Source of the DNA: Brevinematales bacterium
GTDB lineage: Bacteria; Spirochaetota; Brevinematia; Brevinematales; Thermospiraceae
Assembly: GCA_026417555.1 (NCBI GenBank)
Contig: JAOADA010000004.1
Coordinates: 1 to 64,000, forward strand
Length of the DNA: 64,000 nt
Direction: 5' to 3'
Positions 43,300-53,887 of this stretch are shown here, piece by piece. Position 1 is the first letter of the stretch. Every line of letters begins with the position of its first letter. The translations under genes and the position numbers were made by a program. Under the pieces are notes generated by a model. It was not told the DNA's origin. It did no database searches and saw nothing but the letters and a program-made list of their open reading frames with translations.

Positions 43300-44355
43300 A
43301 TGAGGTATATTACTCTTCCTCACAGCTCTTCAGAGAAAAAACATGCGCTTGACCAGGTGGTGTGGAGTTCACGGGTGAGGTTTGCAAGAAACATAGAGGG
43401 GAGAACGTTTCCCTGGAGAATGTCAGAGCGTGAGGCATTTGAGTTAGATGAAGCGCTTACTGATCTTTTGCAAAAACTTTTTCCTGATGTGGTTTTTCTT
43501 CATACGGAGGGGCTTGATTCTGAGGAGCTTCTTCGATGGTATGCCCGGAGGGTTATCTCTCAGAATTTTGTCAAACAGGGGAGAACGTTTGGGTTTTCAC
43601 CGGATGGTTCTTGGACAGTGATGCTTCTTGAGGATGATCATATCCGTTTACAGTCTTGTGAGATGGGGTATCGAGTTCCTCAGATGATGGAGAGACTTGT
43701 TCCTTTGTTGCGTACCATGGAGAAACATATAGATTTTGCTTTTGATGAAGAAAAGGGATATCTCACAGCTTCTCTTTTGAACGTCGGGACAGGGTTGAGG
43801 CTTTCTGCTATCCTTAATCTTTGGGGGCTTGTCAGCCAGAAAAAGATCCAATCATTGATTGAATATGCCAATCAAATGAGTTATATGGTGGTCAATTTTG
43901 TTCACGAGGAGTCAGCTTCTCCTCTGTTTTATCTTTTTAACTATTATTCTCTTGGGCTTTCTGAACAGGAGATGGTTGATGAGTTTCAGCGTTTTGTCCA
44001 ACAGGTCGTAACGATGGAATTGGCAGTGCGTCAGAGGATCTTCTCGGATGAGGAAGAGAGCCGTTTGTGCTATATGGAACTCAGTGAGGTGAGAGAGTTT
44101 GATGCTCTTTCGTATGAGGATATGGTGTATTACCTTGCTCTTGTGGATGTGCTTGCCCAGCAGAATATTCTTGATCTTCCTCAGCAAGAGGAGATACGAA
44201 AACTTATTTTTGCCTATTCGGACGAGGCTATTGCGTATGAGTATCAGCTTGATCAACAAGAGGGAAACCATTTGAGGTGGCGTGAGGTGAACACTTGGCT
44301 ACGGCGGATTCACCTGAAACTGAGGTCAAAAAGAAGCTCAGGAGCTTTGGTATGA
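43300..44355 (+). CDS. mcsB: McsB-type protein-arginine kinase, divergent active site
   Basis: A 351-residue guanido-kinase-family protein. SSRVRFARN (23-31) is the ATP-binding signature. The catalytic NEEDH of the family reads LEDDH here (110-114), and the conserved Cys-Pro-Thr-Asn before VGTG reads SLLN (158-161). The second Glu loop is VHEESASP (201-208) rather than GEGSEA. Normal McsB marks proteins with phosphoarginine for ClpCP degradation. The ATP site looks intact, the guanidine site altered. Its stop overlaps the clpC start (ATGA). Confidence 0.9.
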   Translation: MRYITLPHSSSEKKHALDQVVWSSRVRFARNIEGRTFPWRMSEREAFELDEALTDLLQKLFPDVVFLHTEGLDSEELLRWYARRVISQNFVKQGRTFGFSPDGSWTVMLLEDDHIRLQSCEMGYRVPQMMERLVPLLRTMEKHIDFAFDEEKGYLTASLLNVGTGLRLSAILNLWGLVSQKKIQSLIEYANQMSYMVVNFVHEESASPLFYLFNYYSLGLSEQEMVDEFQRFVQQVVTMELAVRQRIFSDEEESRLCYMELSEVREFDALSYEDMVYYLALVDVLAQQNILDLPQQEEIRKLIFAYSDEAIAYEYQLDQQEGNHLRWREVNTWLRRIHLKLRSKRSSGALV

Positions 44356-46847
44356 ATGATTTTTCAGAATTTTCTCCGCGGGCCCAGCGTGTTATCTCCA
44401 TGTACACCCAACAGGAAGCAAGGCGTTTTTTTAGTGATCAATTGTTGCCAGAACATCTCTTCTTGGCTCTCATGCGAGATAACGAGGCAGAGTCTGTCAA
44501 GACGATTGAGGAGCTGGGGTTGGATAGAGAGGACTTGGTGCGAGAGATTTCTACCATCCTCAAGAGTAAAAGTACCAACGTTCTCACATTGGGGGGGCTT
44601 CATTTTTCTCAAAGACTGCGCAATGTCCTTGCATGGAGCAAAGAAGAGGCAAGGATTCTTGGGCACCAAACGGTAGGTACAGAACATTTGCTTCTTGCGC
44701 TTTTTTATGAGAGTGATAATCCCGAGGCTATTGTCCCTATCATCTTCGCAAATAGAGGGATTGATATTGATAGTGTTCGTCAGGCTGTGGTTCGGGTAGT
44801 TGGGTATGGTGAGGTTGTGCCTGGGGGAAAAAAGCGGAGCAAAACCCCTTTTCTTGATAAGTTTACGAGGAATCTCAATAGTCTGGCGGAACAGGGGCAG
44901 CTTGATCCGGTGATAGGTCGTGAGAAGGAGATAGAGAGGCTCATTCAAGTGCTCAATCGTCGGCAGAAAAACAACCCTCTTCTCTTAGGAGAGCCTGGTG
45001 TAGGAAAAACAGCCATTGTGGAGAGGGTGGCCCAACTTATTGTCCGACGAGAGGTTCCTCAGCGTCTTCTTGGAAAGCGTATCCTTCTTCTGGATCTTGG
45101 TCTTGTGGTGGCAGGGACAAAGTACCGTGGTGAGTTTGAAGAGCGAATGAAAAATATTGTCAAAGAAGTAGAAGAGTCGGAAAATGTTATTCTTTTTATT
45201 GATGAGATCCATACGATCCTGGGAGCAGGAAATGCAGAAGGGGCTTTGGATGCCTCGAATATGCTGAAACCAGCCCTGGCACGGGGAACCCTACGCTGTA
45301 TTGGGGCAACGACGTTTGACGAGTATCGGAAGTATATCGAGAAAGACAAGGCTTTTGCTCGTCGTTTTCAGACGTTGGTAGTGAGAGAACCGAGTGTTGA
45401 AGAGACCATAGAGATTTTGCAACACCTTAAACCACGGTATGAAGCCTTTCATGGAGTGAGGTATACAGATAGAGCCATTGAAATGGCAGCGTATCTTGCC
45501 AATCGCTACATTACAGAGCGACATCTCCCTGACAAGGCCATAGATCTTTTGGATGAAGCAGGGGCATACTGGGGGAGTAACCTTACGGAAAAACCAGAGG
45601 AGCTTTCTCGACTAGAGAAGCAGATTGCTGATCTTGAGCAAAAGAAGCAGCACTTGGTTCGTAAGCAGGTCTATGAAGAAGCTGCGGCTATTCGAGATAG
45701 CCTTCAGAAACTTAAGACTGAGTACGATCGTAAAAAATTTGAATGGCTCTCTCATCAGACAAGCCGAACTGTTCTGATTGATCAAAAAGAGATAGAGCAT
45801 ATTGTCTCTTCCATTGCTAACATTCCTATCCATCGTCTGGATGGAGAGCGGGATAGGGGACGCTTTCTCACGATGGAACATACCCTCAAAGAAGTCATCA
45901 TGGGACAAGATGAGGCTATTGAACGTATCTCCAAGACCATCAAGAAGAATATTGCCGGTATTCGGAATCCCCAGAGACCTATTGGGAGTTTTCTTTTCTT
46001 GGGTCCTACAGGGGTAGGAAAGACAGCTCTTGCCAAAGCACTGGCAGAATTTCTCTTTGGATCTGAGAATGAACTGATTCGTATAGATATGAGCGAATAC
46101 AGTGAGAAGTTCAATGTCTCTCGAATGTTGGGGGCTCCCCCAGGATATGTAGGATATGAGCAGGGGGGTACCCTCACGGAGCAAGTGAGGCGTAAACCAT
46201 ATGCTATTGTTCTCTTTGATGAAATTGAAAAAGCCCATTCGGATGTCTACAATGTGCTTCTTCAGATTTTGGACGAGGGGCATATCACGGATAGTCTTGG
46301 CCATACGGTGAGTTTCAAAAACACGGTGATCATCATTACCTCTAACCTTGGGACCCATTTTTACACTAACCAGGAGATGCTTGGGTTTGGGAGCGAAAAA
46401 AGCCGTCAACAATCCCTTCGGGACAAGGTGATGGGAGAGATCAAGCATTTCTTTAAGCCAGAGTTTCTCAATCGTATTGATGATATTGTGGTTTTCCAAC
46501 CATTGGAGGAAAAGGTTTTGACTCTCATTGCTCAGAAATTTTTGCGCCAACTTCAGCAAGAACTTCTTCTCAATACTATTACCCTTTCTGTGAGGCCTTC
46601 GGTGATTGACTTTGTGGTCAAAACGGGCTATGATCCACGGTATGGGGCACGATCCCTTGCACGGGCTATCTCTAATCTCATCGAAGAACCCCTTGCTGAA
46701 GAATTGCTTCGACAACAGTCTCATGTTCGTGGGACTGTTCCTCTTGAGGTTGTTTTGGATCTTCAGGATGGTCAGATAGTGATTCAGATGAAACCTCAGG
46801 GGGCTGTATCTCCGAGCAAGAGACGGAAACCCACCGTGAAACGTTGA
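44352..46847 (+). CDS. clpC: ATP-dependent Clp protease ATP-binding subunit ClpC
   Basis: An 831-residue Hsp100 unfoldase. Order: two N-terminal repeat domains (1-about 145), first AAA+ module with GEPGVGKT, a UVR-type middle domain ([21 protein letters not shown]), and second AAA+ module with GPTGVGKT and the VGYEQGG pore region. It unfolds tagged proteins for ClpP; in Gram-positives McsB phosphoarginine is the tag. I start at ATG 44352, overlapping the mcsB stop with aggag upstream; the longer frame from 44295 lies wholly inside mcsB. Confidence 0.97.
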   Translation: MNDFSEFSPRAQRVISMYTQQEARRFFSDQLLPEHLFLALMRDNEAESVKTIEELGLDREDLVREISTILKSKSTNVLTLGGLHFSQRLRNVLAWSKEEARILGHQTVGTEHLLLALFYESDNPEAIVPIIFANRGIDIDSVRQAVVRVVGYGEVVPGGKKRSKTPFLDKFTRNLNSLAEQGQLDPVIGREKEIERLIQVLNRRQKNNPLLLGEPGVGKTAIVERVAQLIVRREVPQRLLGKRILLLDLGLVVAGTKYRGEFEERMKNIVKEVEESENVILFIDEIHTILGAGNAEGALDASNMLKPALARGTLRCIGATTFDEYRKYIEKDKAFARRFQTLVVREPSVEETIEILQHLKPRYEAFHGVRYTDRAIEMAAYLANRYITERHLPDKAIDLLDEAGAYWGSNLTEKPEELSRLEKQIADLEQKKQHLVRKQVYEEAAAIRDSLQKLKTEYDRKKFEWLSHQTSRTVLIDQKEIEHIVSSIANIPIHRLDGERDRGRFLTMEHTLKEVIMGQDEAIERISKTIKKNIAGIRNPQRPIGSFLFLGPTGVGKTALAKALAEFLFGSENELIRIDMSEYSEKFNVSRMLGAPPGYVGYEQGGTLTEQVRRKPYAIVLFDEIEKAHSDVYNVLLQILDEGHITDSLGHTVSFKNTVIIITSNLGTHFYTNQEMLGFGSEKSRQQSLRDKVMGEIKHFFKPEFLNRIDDIVVFQPLEEKVLTLIAQKFLRQLQQELLLNTITLSVRPSVIDFVVKTGYDPRYGARSLARAISNLIEEPLAEELLRQQSHVRGTVPLEVVLDLQDGQIVIQMKPQGAVSPSKRRKPTVKR

Positions 46848-46963
46848 CAGAAAGTTTCTCCCAAGAAAAAAGCAAGAGGGGGAAGCGTACGCGAGGGAGA
46901 ATCTTTTGTTGGGGAAAAAGCATACTCTCTGAAAAGTTTCGTATGTAGAGGAGGATACATTCT

Positions 46964-48457
46964 ATGCAGTTTCCAAGAAGTAGCGGTGTGCTTCTCCATA
47001 TCACATCATTGCCCAATCGCTACGGTATAGGCAGTATGGGAAAGGAAGCGTATCGGTTTGTGGATTTTCTTGTGAGTGCAAGGCAGAAACTATGGCAGGT
47101 TTTTCCTTTGGGGCCAACAGGGTTTGGAGATTCTCCGTATCAGTGTTTCTCTGCCTTTGCGGGGAATCCTCTCTTGATTGATGTAGAGCTTCTTGTAGAA
47201 CAAGGCCTCCTCTCCAAGAGGGATCTTGAGGGAGCTCCCTTGTTTCCAGAGGATAAAGTGGATTATGGAGCTGTTATTCACTTTAAATTTCCTCTTCTTC
47301 GGAAAGCCTATGAGAACTTCTTGGTGAAGGCTGAGAAACAGCCTCTTCTTCGGGAAAAATTTGAGCGTTTTTGTGAGAAGCATAAAGGCTGGTTGGATGA
47401 TTTTGCCCTCTTCATGGCCTTGAAAGAAGAGTTTGGCGGAAGATCGTGGCTTGAATGGGAAAAGGAGATTCGTTTCCGTAAACCGGAAACCCTCAAGGCG
47501 TATACCTTGAAGCTCGCTGATACCATTGCTTTCCAAAAATTTCGGCAGTATCTTTTCTTTGATCAGTGGCATGACGTGAGGGCATACGCGAATAAAAATG
47601 GCATCCAAATTATAGGGGATATCCCTATTTTTGTGGCTATGGACAGTGCTGATGTATGGGCCCATCCTGAACTTTTTTATTTTGATCCAGAACTGAAACC
47701 TACCAAGGTGGCAGGAGTGCCGCCTGATTATTTCAGTGCCACAGGGCAACTGTGGGGAAATCCACTGTATTTCTGGCCTGAGCATGAAAAAACAGGTTTT
47801 CAATGGTGGATCAATCGGATTGCCTCGATGATGGAACTCGTAGACATCATTCGTATTGACCATTTCCGAGGGTTTGCTGGGTATTGGGCTATTCCCTATG
47901 GGGAAAAAACGGCTATCAATGGTCAGTGGGAGAAGGCTCCGGGGATGCAACTCTTTACCGCTATAGAAAAGGCGTTGGGAAAACTTCCTATCATTGCTGA
48001 GGACCTGGGAGTGATCACCCCTGATGTGGTGGAACTTCGGGATCATTTTCAATTTCCTGGCATGAAAGTGCTTCAATTTGCTTTTGATTCCAATGAGGAA
48101 AATGATCACCTTCCCCATCAGATGATCCCAAATTCGGTGATATATACGGGGACACACGATAACGATACCTGTCGGGGATGGTTTGAAAAGGCCAAGCCCT
48201 CTGACCAGCAATATGCCCTTGATTATCTCAAGAGTAATGGAAAAGAGGTATGGTGGGATTTCATTCAGGCTGCCTGGGCATCAGTGGCGAGGATTGCTAT
48301 TGCTCCTATGCAGGATATTCTTGGTCTTGGCTCTGAAGCACGCATGAATTTCCCGGGGGTGGCTTCGGGGAACTGGCAATGGAGAATGAAACCCTCAGAT
48401 CTCAAACCAGGGATTGCTAAAAGGCTTGCTCATCTGACAAAAATATACGGTCGATAA
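46964..48457 (+). CDS. malQ: 4-alpha-glucanotransferase (amylomaltase)
   Basis: A 497-residue GH77 enzyme. The N-terminus has RSSGVLLHITSLPNRYGIGSMG, and conserved blocks follow: LWQVFPLGPTGFGDSPYQ, the nucleophile region IIRIDHFRGFAGYW, IIAEDLGVIT with the acid/base Glu, and GTHDNDT. It moves alpha-1,4-glucan segments between chains, recycling maltooligosaccharides. Full length. It stands apart from the sugar operon (1327-10660), 116 bp after clpC, with gaggagg before the ATG and a strong bidirectional terminator after it. Confidence 0.97.
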   Translation: MQFPRSSGVLLHITSLPNRYGIGSMGKEAYRFVDFLVSARQKLWQVFPLGPTGFGDSPYQCFSAFAGNPLLIDVELLVEQGLLSKRDLEGAPLFPEDKVDYGAVIHFKFPLLRKAYENFLVKAEKQPLLREKFERFCEKHKGWLDDFALFMALKEEFGGRSWLEWEKEIRFRKPETLKAYTLKLADTIAFQKFRQYLFFDQWHDVRAYANKNGIQIIGDIPIFVAMDSADVWAHPELFYFDPELKPTKVAGVPPDYFSATGQLWGNPLYFWPEHEKTGFQWWINRIASMMELVDIIRIDHFRGFAGYWAIPYGEKTAINGQWEKAPGMQLFTAIEKALGKLPIIAEDLGVITPDVVELRDHFQFPGMKVLQFAFDSNEENDHLPHQMIPNSVIYTGTHDNDTCRGWFEKAKPSDQQYALDYLKSNGKEVWWDFIQAAWASVARIAIAPMQDILGLGSEARMNFPGVASGNWQWRMKPSDLKPGIAKRLAHLTKIYGR

Positions 48458-48458
48458 A

Positions 48459-48489
48459 AAAAAGCCCGCCGATTGTCGGCGGGCTTTTT
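48459..48489. terminator. Bidirectional terminator
   Basis: Perfect stem AGCCCGCCGA / TCGGCGGGCT with loop ttg, flanked by eight A on the left and five T on the right. It serves malQ and, on the minus strand, the RND gene ending at 48492. Confidence 0.93.
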
Positions 48490-48491
48490 GG

Positions 48492-51400
48492 TTAGTCTTG
48501 GTGGATTTTTAAAGGGATACGCTGGCGGAGTCCAGCATACAGGGTAGGAATAACCACAAGGGTAATGACGGTAGAAAGGGTGAGTCCCCCGAGGATAGAG
48601 AGAGCCAGGGGCACGTAGAGCTCTGATCCTTCTCCAATGCCTAATGCCATAGGAATAAGTCCTAGGATGGTTGTGAGTGTAGTCATCATAATGGGGCGAA
48701 TACGACGCACACCACTTTCCCTTGCAGCTTCGTCAGGTTTTTTCCCTGCCTTCATGTCGTTATTCATGTGGTCAATGAGGATGATGCCATTGTTGACCAC
48801 AATACCTACAAGGATAACAAACCCTAAAAAGGAGATGGTATTGAGGGTTTGGCCGGTGATGAAGAGCAAAACAAGCGAACCAACAAATCCAAACGGTACC
48901 GTAAAAAGAATCACAAAGGGAGCCCACAGGGATTCAAACTGTGAAGCCATCACAGCATACACAAGGAAGATGGCCAAAAGAAGTGCCAACGTGAGTTGTG
49001 AGAAGGACTCTTGCATATCCTTGTAGGATCCTCCATAAGAGAGAGAGAATCCCTTGGGAATGAAGACCTCTTTTTTGATCCTCGTTTGGAGACGAGAGAT
49101 GACCTGGTTCAGACTTCTCCCGTAATAATCCATAGAGATAGTAACTGTCCGTCGGTTGTTTTTTCGTGCAATGGCTGTGGGACCTGTGGTTTTTGATTGG
49201 TCGAGCAGGGATGCCAAAGGCACCAATCGACCGACGGGCGAAGGAATCTGGAGACTATAGATATCGTCAACAGAGGATCTGTCTTGCTCCATGAGCTGGA
49301 CCACCACATCGATGTCCCCACTTTCACTCGCAAGTCGGGTGGCTGTTTTGCCACCGAAGGCGGTTTTGATAGTCTGGGCCAGTGTGTAGGAGTTGAATCC
49401 AAGTTTTGAGGCAGCGACTCGATTGATGCGAAGGACTACCTCTGGCAGAGCATCACTTCTGTTGGCCGAGACGTTTCGGATCTCTGGGATGTCTTCAGCG
49501 AGTTTGATGATCTTGTTGACCAGTTTCTCGCTTTGCTTGAGATCATCTCCCTGGACCTCTATCGTGAGGGCTGATCCTCCACCCATCATAAAACCACCAG
49601 TATTTTGGAATGTGATTTTTGCAGGAAAGGGTTTGAGTGTTGAGCGCGTCTCTTCAATCAGGGTCGTGATGTTTTTGGCTCGCTTTTTGGGAGACACAAG
49701 GGTAATACGAAAGGTAGCGGTATAATCGTTTGCTCCTCCAAAGGCAAGCATCCCTCCTGTTCCTATTTGGACCTGCATGGCTTTGAGATTTTTGCCGAGG
49801 GTGGAGAGGATAGCGTCTTCCATTTTGGCGGTGATAGTATCGACATACTCTCTTCGTGTTCCCACTGGGAACTGGGCGCGTATGGTGAATTGACCCTGAT
49901 CAGTTTGAGGCATGCCTTCTTTGCCGATCAGAATGAGGATCACCAGGGCGAGAGCAAGAAAGCTTCCAAAAATGGTGATCAAGGCTTTTTTCTTGTGAGC
50001 GAGTGCCCAGGTGAGCCTTTTCTCGTACCAGGAAACAAGACTATTCCAGAAACGGTTGAAAGCGTCTTCAAGTTTACACAGGTAACAATTCTCCTCAATA
50101 TGGACCATCTTGCTTCCCAGCATAGGAACAACGGTGATGGCGACCATCAAAGAAACCAAGAGAGAGATACTGACAGTTAGGGCAAGATCCCGAAAGATTT
50201 GAGCCGTAAATCCCTCAACAAATACAATGGGCAAAAATACCGCCACTGTTGTTAAGGTCGAAGCAATAATAGGAAGCATAACCTCTTCAGAGGCCATGAT
50301 CGCTGCTTTGATGCGTCCGTATCCCTTTTGTCGGTAATAAAAGATATTTTCCAGTACCACAATCGAACTATCTACCATCATTCCTACCCCAAGGGCAAGT
50401 CCGCCAAGAGACACAATATTGAGAGAAACCCCAAAGAAATACATGGTGATAAAAGTAGCAATGATAGAAGTAGGGATGGAGATAGCAATGATAAGCACCG
50501 TTCGGAAGTTCCAAAGAAACATGAGAAGGATAAGGATAGCCAAAACACCTCCTTGGAGAGCGGCATTTCGGACGTTAGCAATGGAGGCATTGATGGACTC
50601 GGCAGTATCAAGAATAGTTTCAATCTTAAGCGAAGAAGGAAGAGAAGCACTCAACTCTTCGATGGTCTTGTGAATATCTTTGGAAACCTGGACAGTATTT
50701 CTGTCGGCTTGTTTGTAGATGGTGAGACTGACAGCAGGCTTGCCGTTTACTCGTACAATCCCTTGATCGCTACTGTTGGCATAACTCACCCTTGCCACAT
50801 CCTTGACACGGATAGGGATGCCATTTTTAACATTGATAACCACATTCTCTATGTCTTCTAACGTACGAAACTCCCCTTGAGTTCGCAACAAATACTTGTA
50901 CACCCCTTCATAGGTATATCCTCCTGCTTGGTTCTGGTTTTCAAGAGCCAGAATGTTGGCAAGAGAATCTATACTGATACCATAAGCCTCAAGGCGATTC
51001 TTGGATACGTCGATGGCTACGATTTTTTTGATCCCTCCGTTGAGATTGACACTGGCTACTCCTGGGGTTTGCTCAATCTTTGGTTTGATTTGGTTTTCGG
51101 CAAGGTTATAGAGATACTCCTGGTCCTCTGATCCCACAATACTGATGATCATTGTAGGGATGAGAGAGGTGGAGAATTTGAACACAGATGGGGTCGAGGC
51201 ATCGCTTGGCAAAAGTCTCTTGGCAAAATCGAGTTTTTCCCGAACATCGCTAGCTCTGGCATCAAGATCTGTGCCCCATTTGAAACTGATGGTAACCACA
51301 GAACGCCCCTCTGAGGAGGTAGATTCAATAGAATCAATATCATTGACAGCAGACACAGCACTCTCGATGACACGGGTGATGGATTTCTCAACCTCTTGAG

Positions 51401-51566
51401 GGGATGCTTGAGAGTAGGTGGTAACGACAGAGAGGGCTGGAAACTCAAGATTTGGAGTGAGATCCACAGGAAGTTTGGAGAGGGAGACGATACCTAAGAT
51501 GATCAAGGCCAGAAGACCCATGATCATGGTAACAGGACGTTCTACCGCTATTTTTGGTAATGACAT
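48492..51566 (-). CDS. RND-family efflux transporter (AcrB/MdtC-like)
   Basis: A 1024-residue inner-membrane pump with the RND pattern of twelve helices and two large periplasmic loops. It begins SLPKIAVERPVTMIMGLLALIILGIVSLSKLPVDLTPNLEFP. In TM4 the proton-relay pair reads VDS (GMMVDSSIVVLENI), keeping one Asp where AcrB has two, common in HAE-type relatives. It exports drugs, metals or lipophilic compounds through the periplasm. It is last in the tetR operon, 12 bp after the adaptor gene. Substrate unknown. Confidence 0.95.
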   Translation of the reverse strand: MSLPKIAVERPVTMIMGLLALIILGIVSLSKLPVDLTPNLEFPALSVVTTYSQASPQEVEKSITRVIESAVSAVNDIDSIESTSSEGRSVVTISFKWGTDLDARASDVREKLDFAKRLLPSDASTPSVFKFSTSLIPTMIISIVGSEDQEYLYNLAENQIKPKIEQTPGVASVNLNGGIKKIVAIDVSKNRLEAYGISIDSLANILALENQNQAGGYTYEGVYKYLLRTQGEFRTLEDIENVVINVKNGIPIRVKDVARVSYANSSDQGIVRVNGKPAVSLTIYKQADRNTVQVSKDIHKTIEELSASLPSSLKIETILDTAESINASIANVRNAALQGGVLAILILLMFLWNFRTVLIIAISIPTSIIATFITMYFFGVSLNIVSLGGLALGVGMMVDSSIVVLENIFYYRQKGYGRIKAAIMASEEVMLPIIASTLTTVAVFLPIVFVEGFTAQIFRDLALTVSISLLVSLMVAITVVPMLGSKMVHIEENCYLCKLEDAFNRFWNSLVSWYEKRLTWALAHKKKALITIFGSFLALALVILILIGKEGMPQTDQGQFTIRAQFPVGTRREYVDTITAKMEDAILSTLGKNLKAMQVQIGTGGMLAFGGANDYTATFRITLVSPKKRAKNITTLIEETRSTLKPFPAKITFQNTGGFMMGGGSALTIEVQGDDLKQSEKLVNKIIKLAEDIPEIRNVSANRSDALPEVVLRINRVAASKLGFNSYTLAQTIKTAFGGKTATRLASESGDIDVVVQLMEQDRSSVDDIYSLQIPSPVGRLVPLASLLDQSKTTGPTAIARKNNRRTVTISMDYYGRSLNQVISRLQTRIKKEVFIPKGFSLSYGGSYKDMQESFSQLTLALLLAIFLVYAVMASQFESLWAPFVILFTVPFGFVGSLVLLFITGQTLNTISFLGFVILVGIVVNNGIILIDHMNNDMKAGKKPDEAARESGVRRIRPIMMTTLTTILGLIPMALGIGEGSELYVPLALSILGGLTLSTVITLVVIPTLYAGLRQRIPLKIHQD

Positions 51567-51578
51567 AGTGCCCTCCTT

Positions 51579-52472
51579 TTATTCTTCCTCAACGGGGTAA
51601 ATAGGAGTGCCGTCTTTGAGGAATTCCTTTCCATAAATCACCACCTCTTCACCTACATTCAGTCCCTCTTGAATGGCCACCTGATCTTTGTAGGCAAAAG
51701 CAACCTTGACAGGCCGGAGACGGGCCACATTATTTTGATGGATATAGACGGCCTGGCGATTGTTTTCAAGTTCCACAAGAGCACTGGCGGGAATAACGAT
51801 ACTCTTACTTGATTCTCGTACCAGGATGGAGACATCAGCAAACATCCCTGAGAGGAGTTTTCCGCCCGGGTTTTGGATTTGGGCTCGCACAGTCAGGGTA
51901 CGACTTGTGGGATCCACAGCAAGATCCTTGCGGTAAATGGTGGCCACAAAGCGTTCATTAGGATAAGCTGCTACTTTGATATATGTTGTTTGGCCAATCT
52001 CTACCTGTTGAACAAATCTCTCAGGGAGAGAGATGAGAACATCCATCTCTGTCAGTGAGCCGATAGAAGCCACAGGGACAGTCCCAGGGCTGATCATCTG
52101 ACCTAAAACGACTGATACGGCAGTAATATAACCACTGATAGGGGCCTTCACAGGAGCAAGGGCATATTCAGCCCCGACCTGAGCACGGTCAATGTAGGCG
52201 ATGACAGCCCCTTTTGAGACGTAGCTTCCCTCTTTCACAAGGATTTGGGCAATTTTTCCTGAAACATCGGCGTATACTTTGACTTCATTTCTTCCTGCAA
52301 TCTGGCCGTTTAAGTCTATAAACTGCTGAAAAGGTTGAACCTTGGCTTTCTGGACAAGAACAGTAATCGCTTCTTGTTCCCTGGGTTGTCTGTTTCGTCC
52401 ACATCCTGTAACCAGAGAAATACTCAGCATAATGAGGCTGATGATGAGTAGGTGATAGTGTTTTGATATCAT
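51579..52472 (-). CDS. RND efflux periplasmic adaptor lipoprotein (MFP)
   Basis: A 297-residue membrane-fusion protein. The lipobox is LVTGC with C24. The barrel-sandwich (lipoyl) halves run about 50-130 and the beta-barrel from about 150 (RTLTVRAQIQNPGGKLLSGMFADV), then the membrane-proximal domain. The helical hairpin between the lipoyl halves is almost absent, as in small adaptors. It bridges the RND pump and the TolC-like channel. An aaggagg site precedes the ATG. Confidence 0.92.
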   Translation of the reverse strand: MISKHYHLLIISLIMLSISLVTGCGRNRQPREQEAITVLVQKAKVQPFQQFIDLNGQIAGRNEVKVYADVSGKIAQILVKEGSYVSKGAVIAYIDRAQVGAEYALAPVKAPISGYITAVSVVLGQMISPGTVPVASIGSLTEMDVLISLPERFVQQVEIGQTTYIKVAAYPNERFVATIYRKDLAVDPTSRTLTVRAQIQNPGGKLLSGMFADVSILVRESSKSIVIPASALVELENNRQAVYIHQNNVARLRPVKVAFAYKDQVAIQEGLNVGEEVVIYGKEFLKDGTPIYPVEEE

Positions 52473-52489
52473 ATGATCCTCCTTGTTTT

Positions 52490-53887
52490 CTATAGTTCGT
52501 AGAGAAGCTGTTTGAGTTTGACAATACTATTCACATAGTCATAGATTGCCTGAAGGTAATTCACCTGAGCCTGACTGTAGGACGTTTCTGCATCGGTGAC
52601 ATCGAGAGAGGAAATATATCCTTTTTGGTATCTGTCATTGGCCATAGAGAGTCCTCGTTGGGCCTGTCGCATGTTGAGTGTTTGGGCATCGATGGCTTGT
52701 TTTTGGTCATTAATCTGTGAGAGAAGACTATTCACCTGGAGGCGAATTTGATCTTCAAGGGTTTTGAGGGCAAGATCTGTTTTTTCTTTTGAGAGAGCTG
52801 ATTCTCTCAAAAGGGCATTATTTTTGGAGAAGGGGAGCCACTCGTCGATGGGAATACTCACAGAAACGCCAATAGACCATGAAGATACCCATGTTCTTTC
52901 CTTGTCGCTACTGTTGGTAAGCTTGTAGTCATACTTGAGGTTGAAGAAACTCGTGACAGTAGGGAGTTTATCAGCATATTGGATACGGGTGGTGTATTCT
53001 TGGATTTCTCGTGTGGTACGGATCTGAACCAGCGAGACATGATTGGAGAGAACCGAACCGAGGATCTCTTCCTGATTGGTGGTTGTGAGGGTAAGGTTGG
53101 TAGCATCGAGGAGGTTACCTTGAGGTTCTCCATTGGTCCCAATGAGTTGCCAGAATTGCTGGAGGGCGGTGGTGTAGGTTGTTTCCAGTCTCTGGATGGT
53201 GGGGAGGGTGTTTTTGTACTGAACCTCCACTTTGAGAACGTCATAATCAGAGACAAGACCTGCTCGATAATTTGCCTGCATAGATTCATACCGTTTCCTG
53301 AGAGCATCACTCAGTTGTTTGGAAAGCCGGATGTTTTCTTTGAGAAGAAGAAGGTTGTAATACGATTGAATAACAGAGGCCTTGATGCTTTGTTCCTGGT
53401 CAAGGAGTTTTTGTTTTGCAAGGCGAAGGTTGAGTTCACGAATCTTGAGGGTGTTGGCAAGTCGAAATCCCAAAAAAAGAGGTTTGGCAACTTGAAATTG
53501 TATGCCGTAGTTGTCAGCAAATACGGTTTGGTTGGTAGTGTATCCTGTGGGTATCATAGTAGGGACAGGAACATATTCCCCTGTAGGGATGCCTCCATTG
53601 AGAACAGGAAGATTAAGGTTAGTCATGGAGTATTGGGGAACCGTCATTTTCCCTCGATTGATGGTGTCTGGGTCGAGATAGGTGAAACTCACCCCAGCTG
53701 AAACATCAGGAAGCCAGAAATCTGCCCATGCTTGCTCATATTGAGCCTGAGCCACCTGAAGATCAAGGCGAGATTGCTTGAGGGTGGGGTTGTTGGCAGA
53801 GGCAAGAGAAAGAAAATGGGAGAGATCATCTGAGAGAGCCATGCCCCATGAAAAACTCAAAAAGAGAAACCAAAGTACCTGTTTCAT
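52490..53887 (-). CDS. TolC-like outer-membrane efflux protein
   Basis: A 465-residue outer-membrane factor with a signal peptide (about 1-19) and two duplicated OEP domains with long alpha-helical coiled parts (LRLAKQKLLDQEQSIKASVIQSYYNLLLLKENIRLSKQLSD and a second set near 330-450). It forms the exit duct for the adjacent RND/MFP pair. The ATG overlaps the tetR stop, and ggagg lies upstream. The gene order tetR-tolC-mfp-rnd indicates one transcript. Confidence 0.92.
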   Translation of the reverse strand: MKQVLWFLFLSFSWGMALSDDLSHFLSLASANNPTLKQSRLDLQVAQAQYEQAWADFWLPDVSAGVSFTYLDPDTINRGKMTVPQYSMTNLNLPVLNGGIPTGEYVPVPTMIPTGYTTNQTVFADNYGIQFQVAKPLFLGFRLANTLKIRELNLRLAKQKLLDQEQSIKASVIQSYYNLLLLKENIRLSKQLSDALRKRYESMQANYRAGLVSDYDVLKVEVQYKNTLPTIQRLETTYTTALQQFWQLIGTNGEPQGNLLDATNLTLTTTNQEEILGSVLSNHVSLVQIRTTREIQEYTTRIQYADKLPTVTSFFNLKYDYKLTNSSDKERTWVSSWSIGVSVSIPIDEWLPFSKNNALLRESALSKEKTDLALKTLEDQIRLQVNSLLSQINDQKQAIDAQTLNMRQAQRGLSMANDRYQKGYISSLDVTDAETSYSQAQVNYLQAIYDYVNSIVKLKQLLYEL

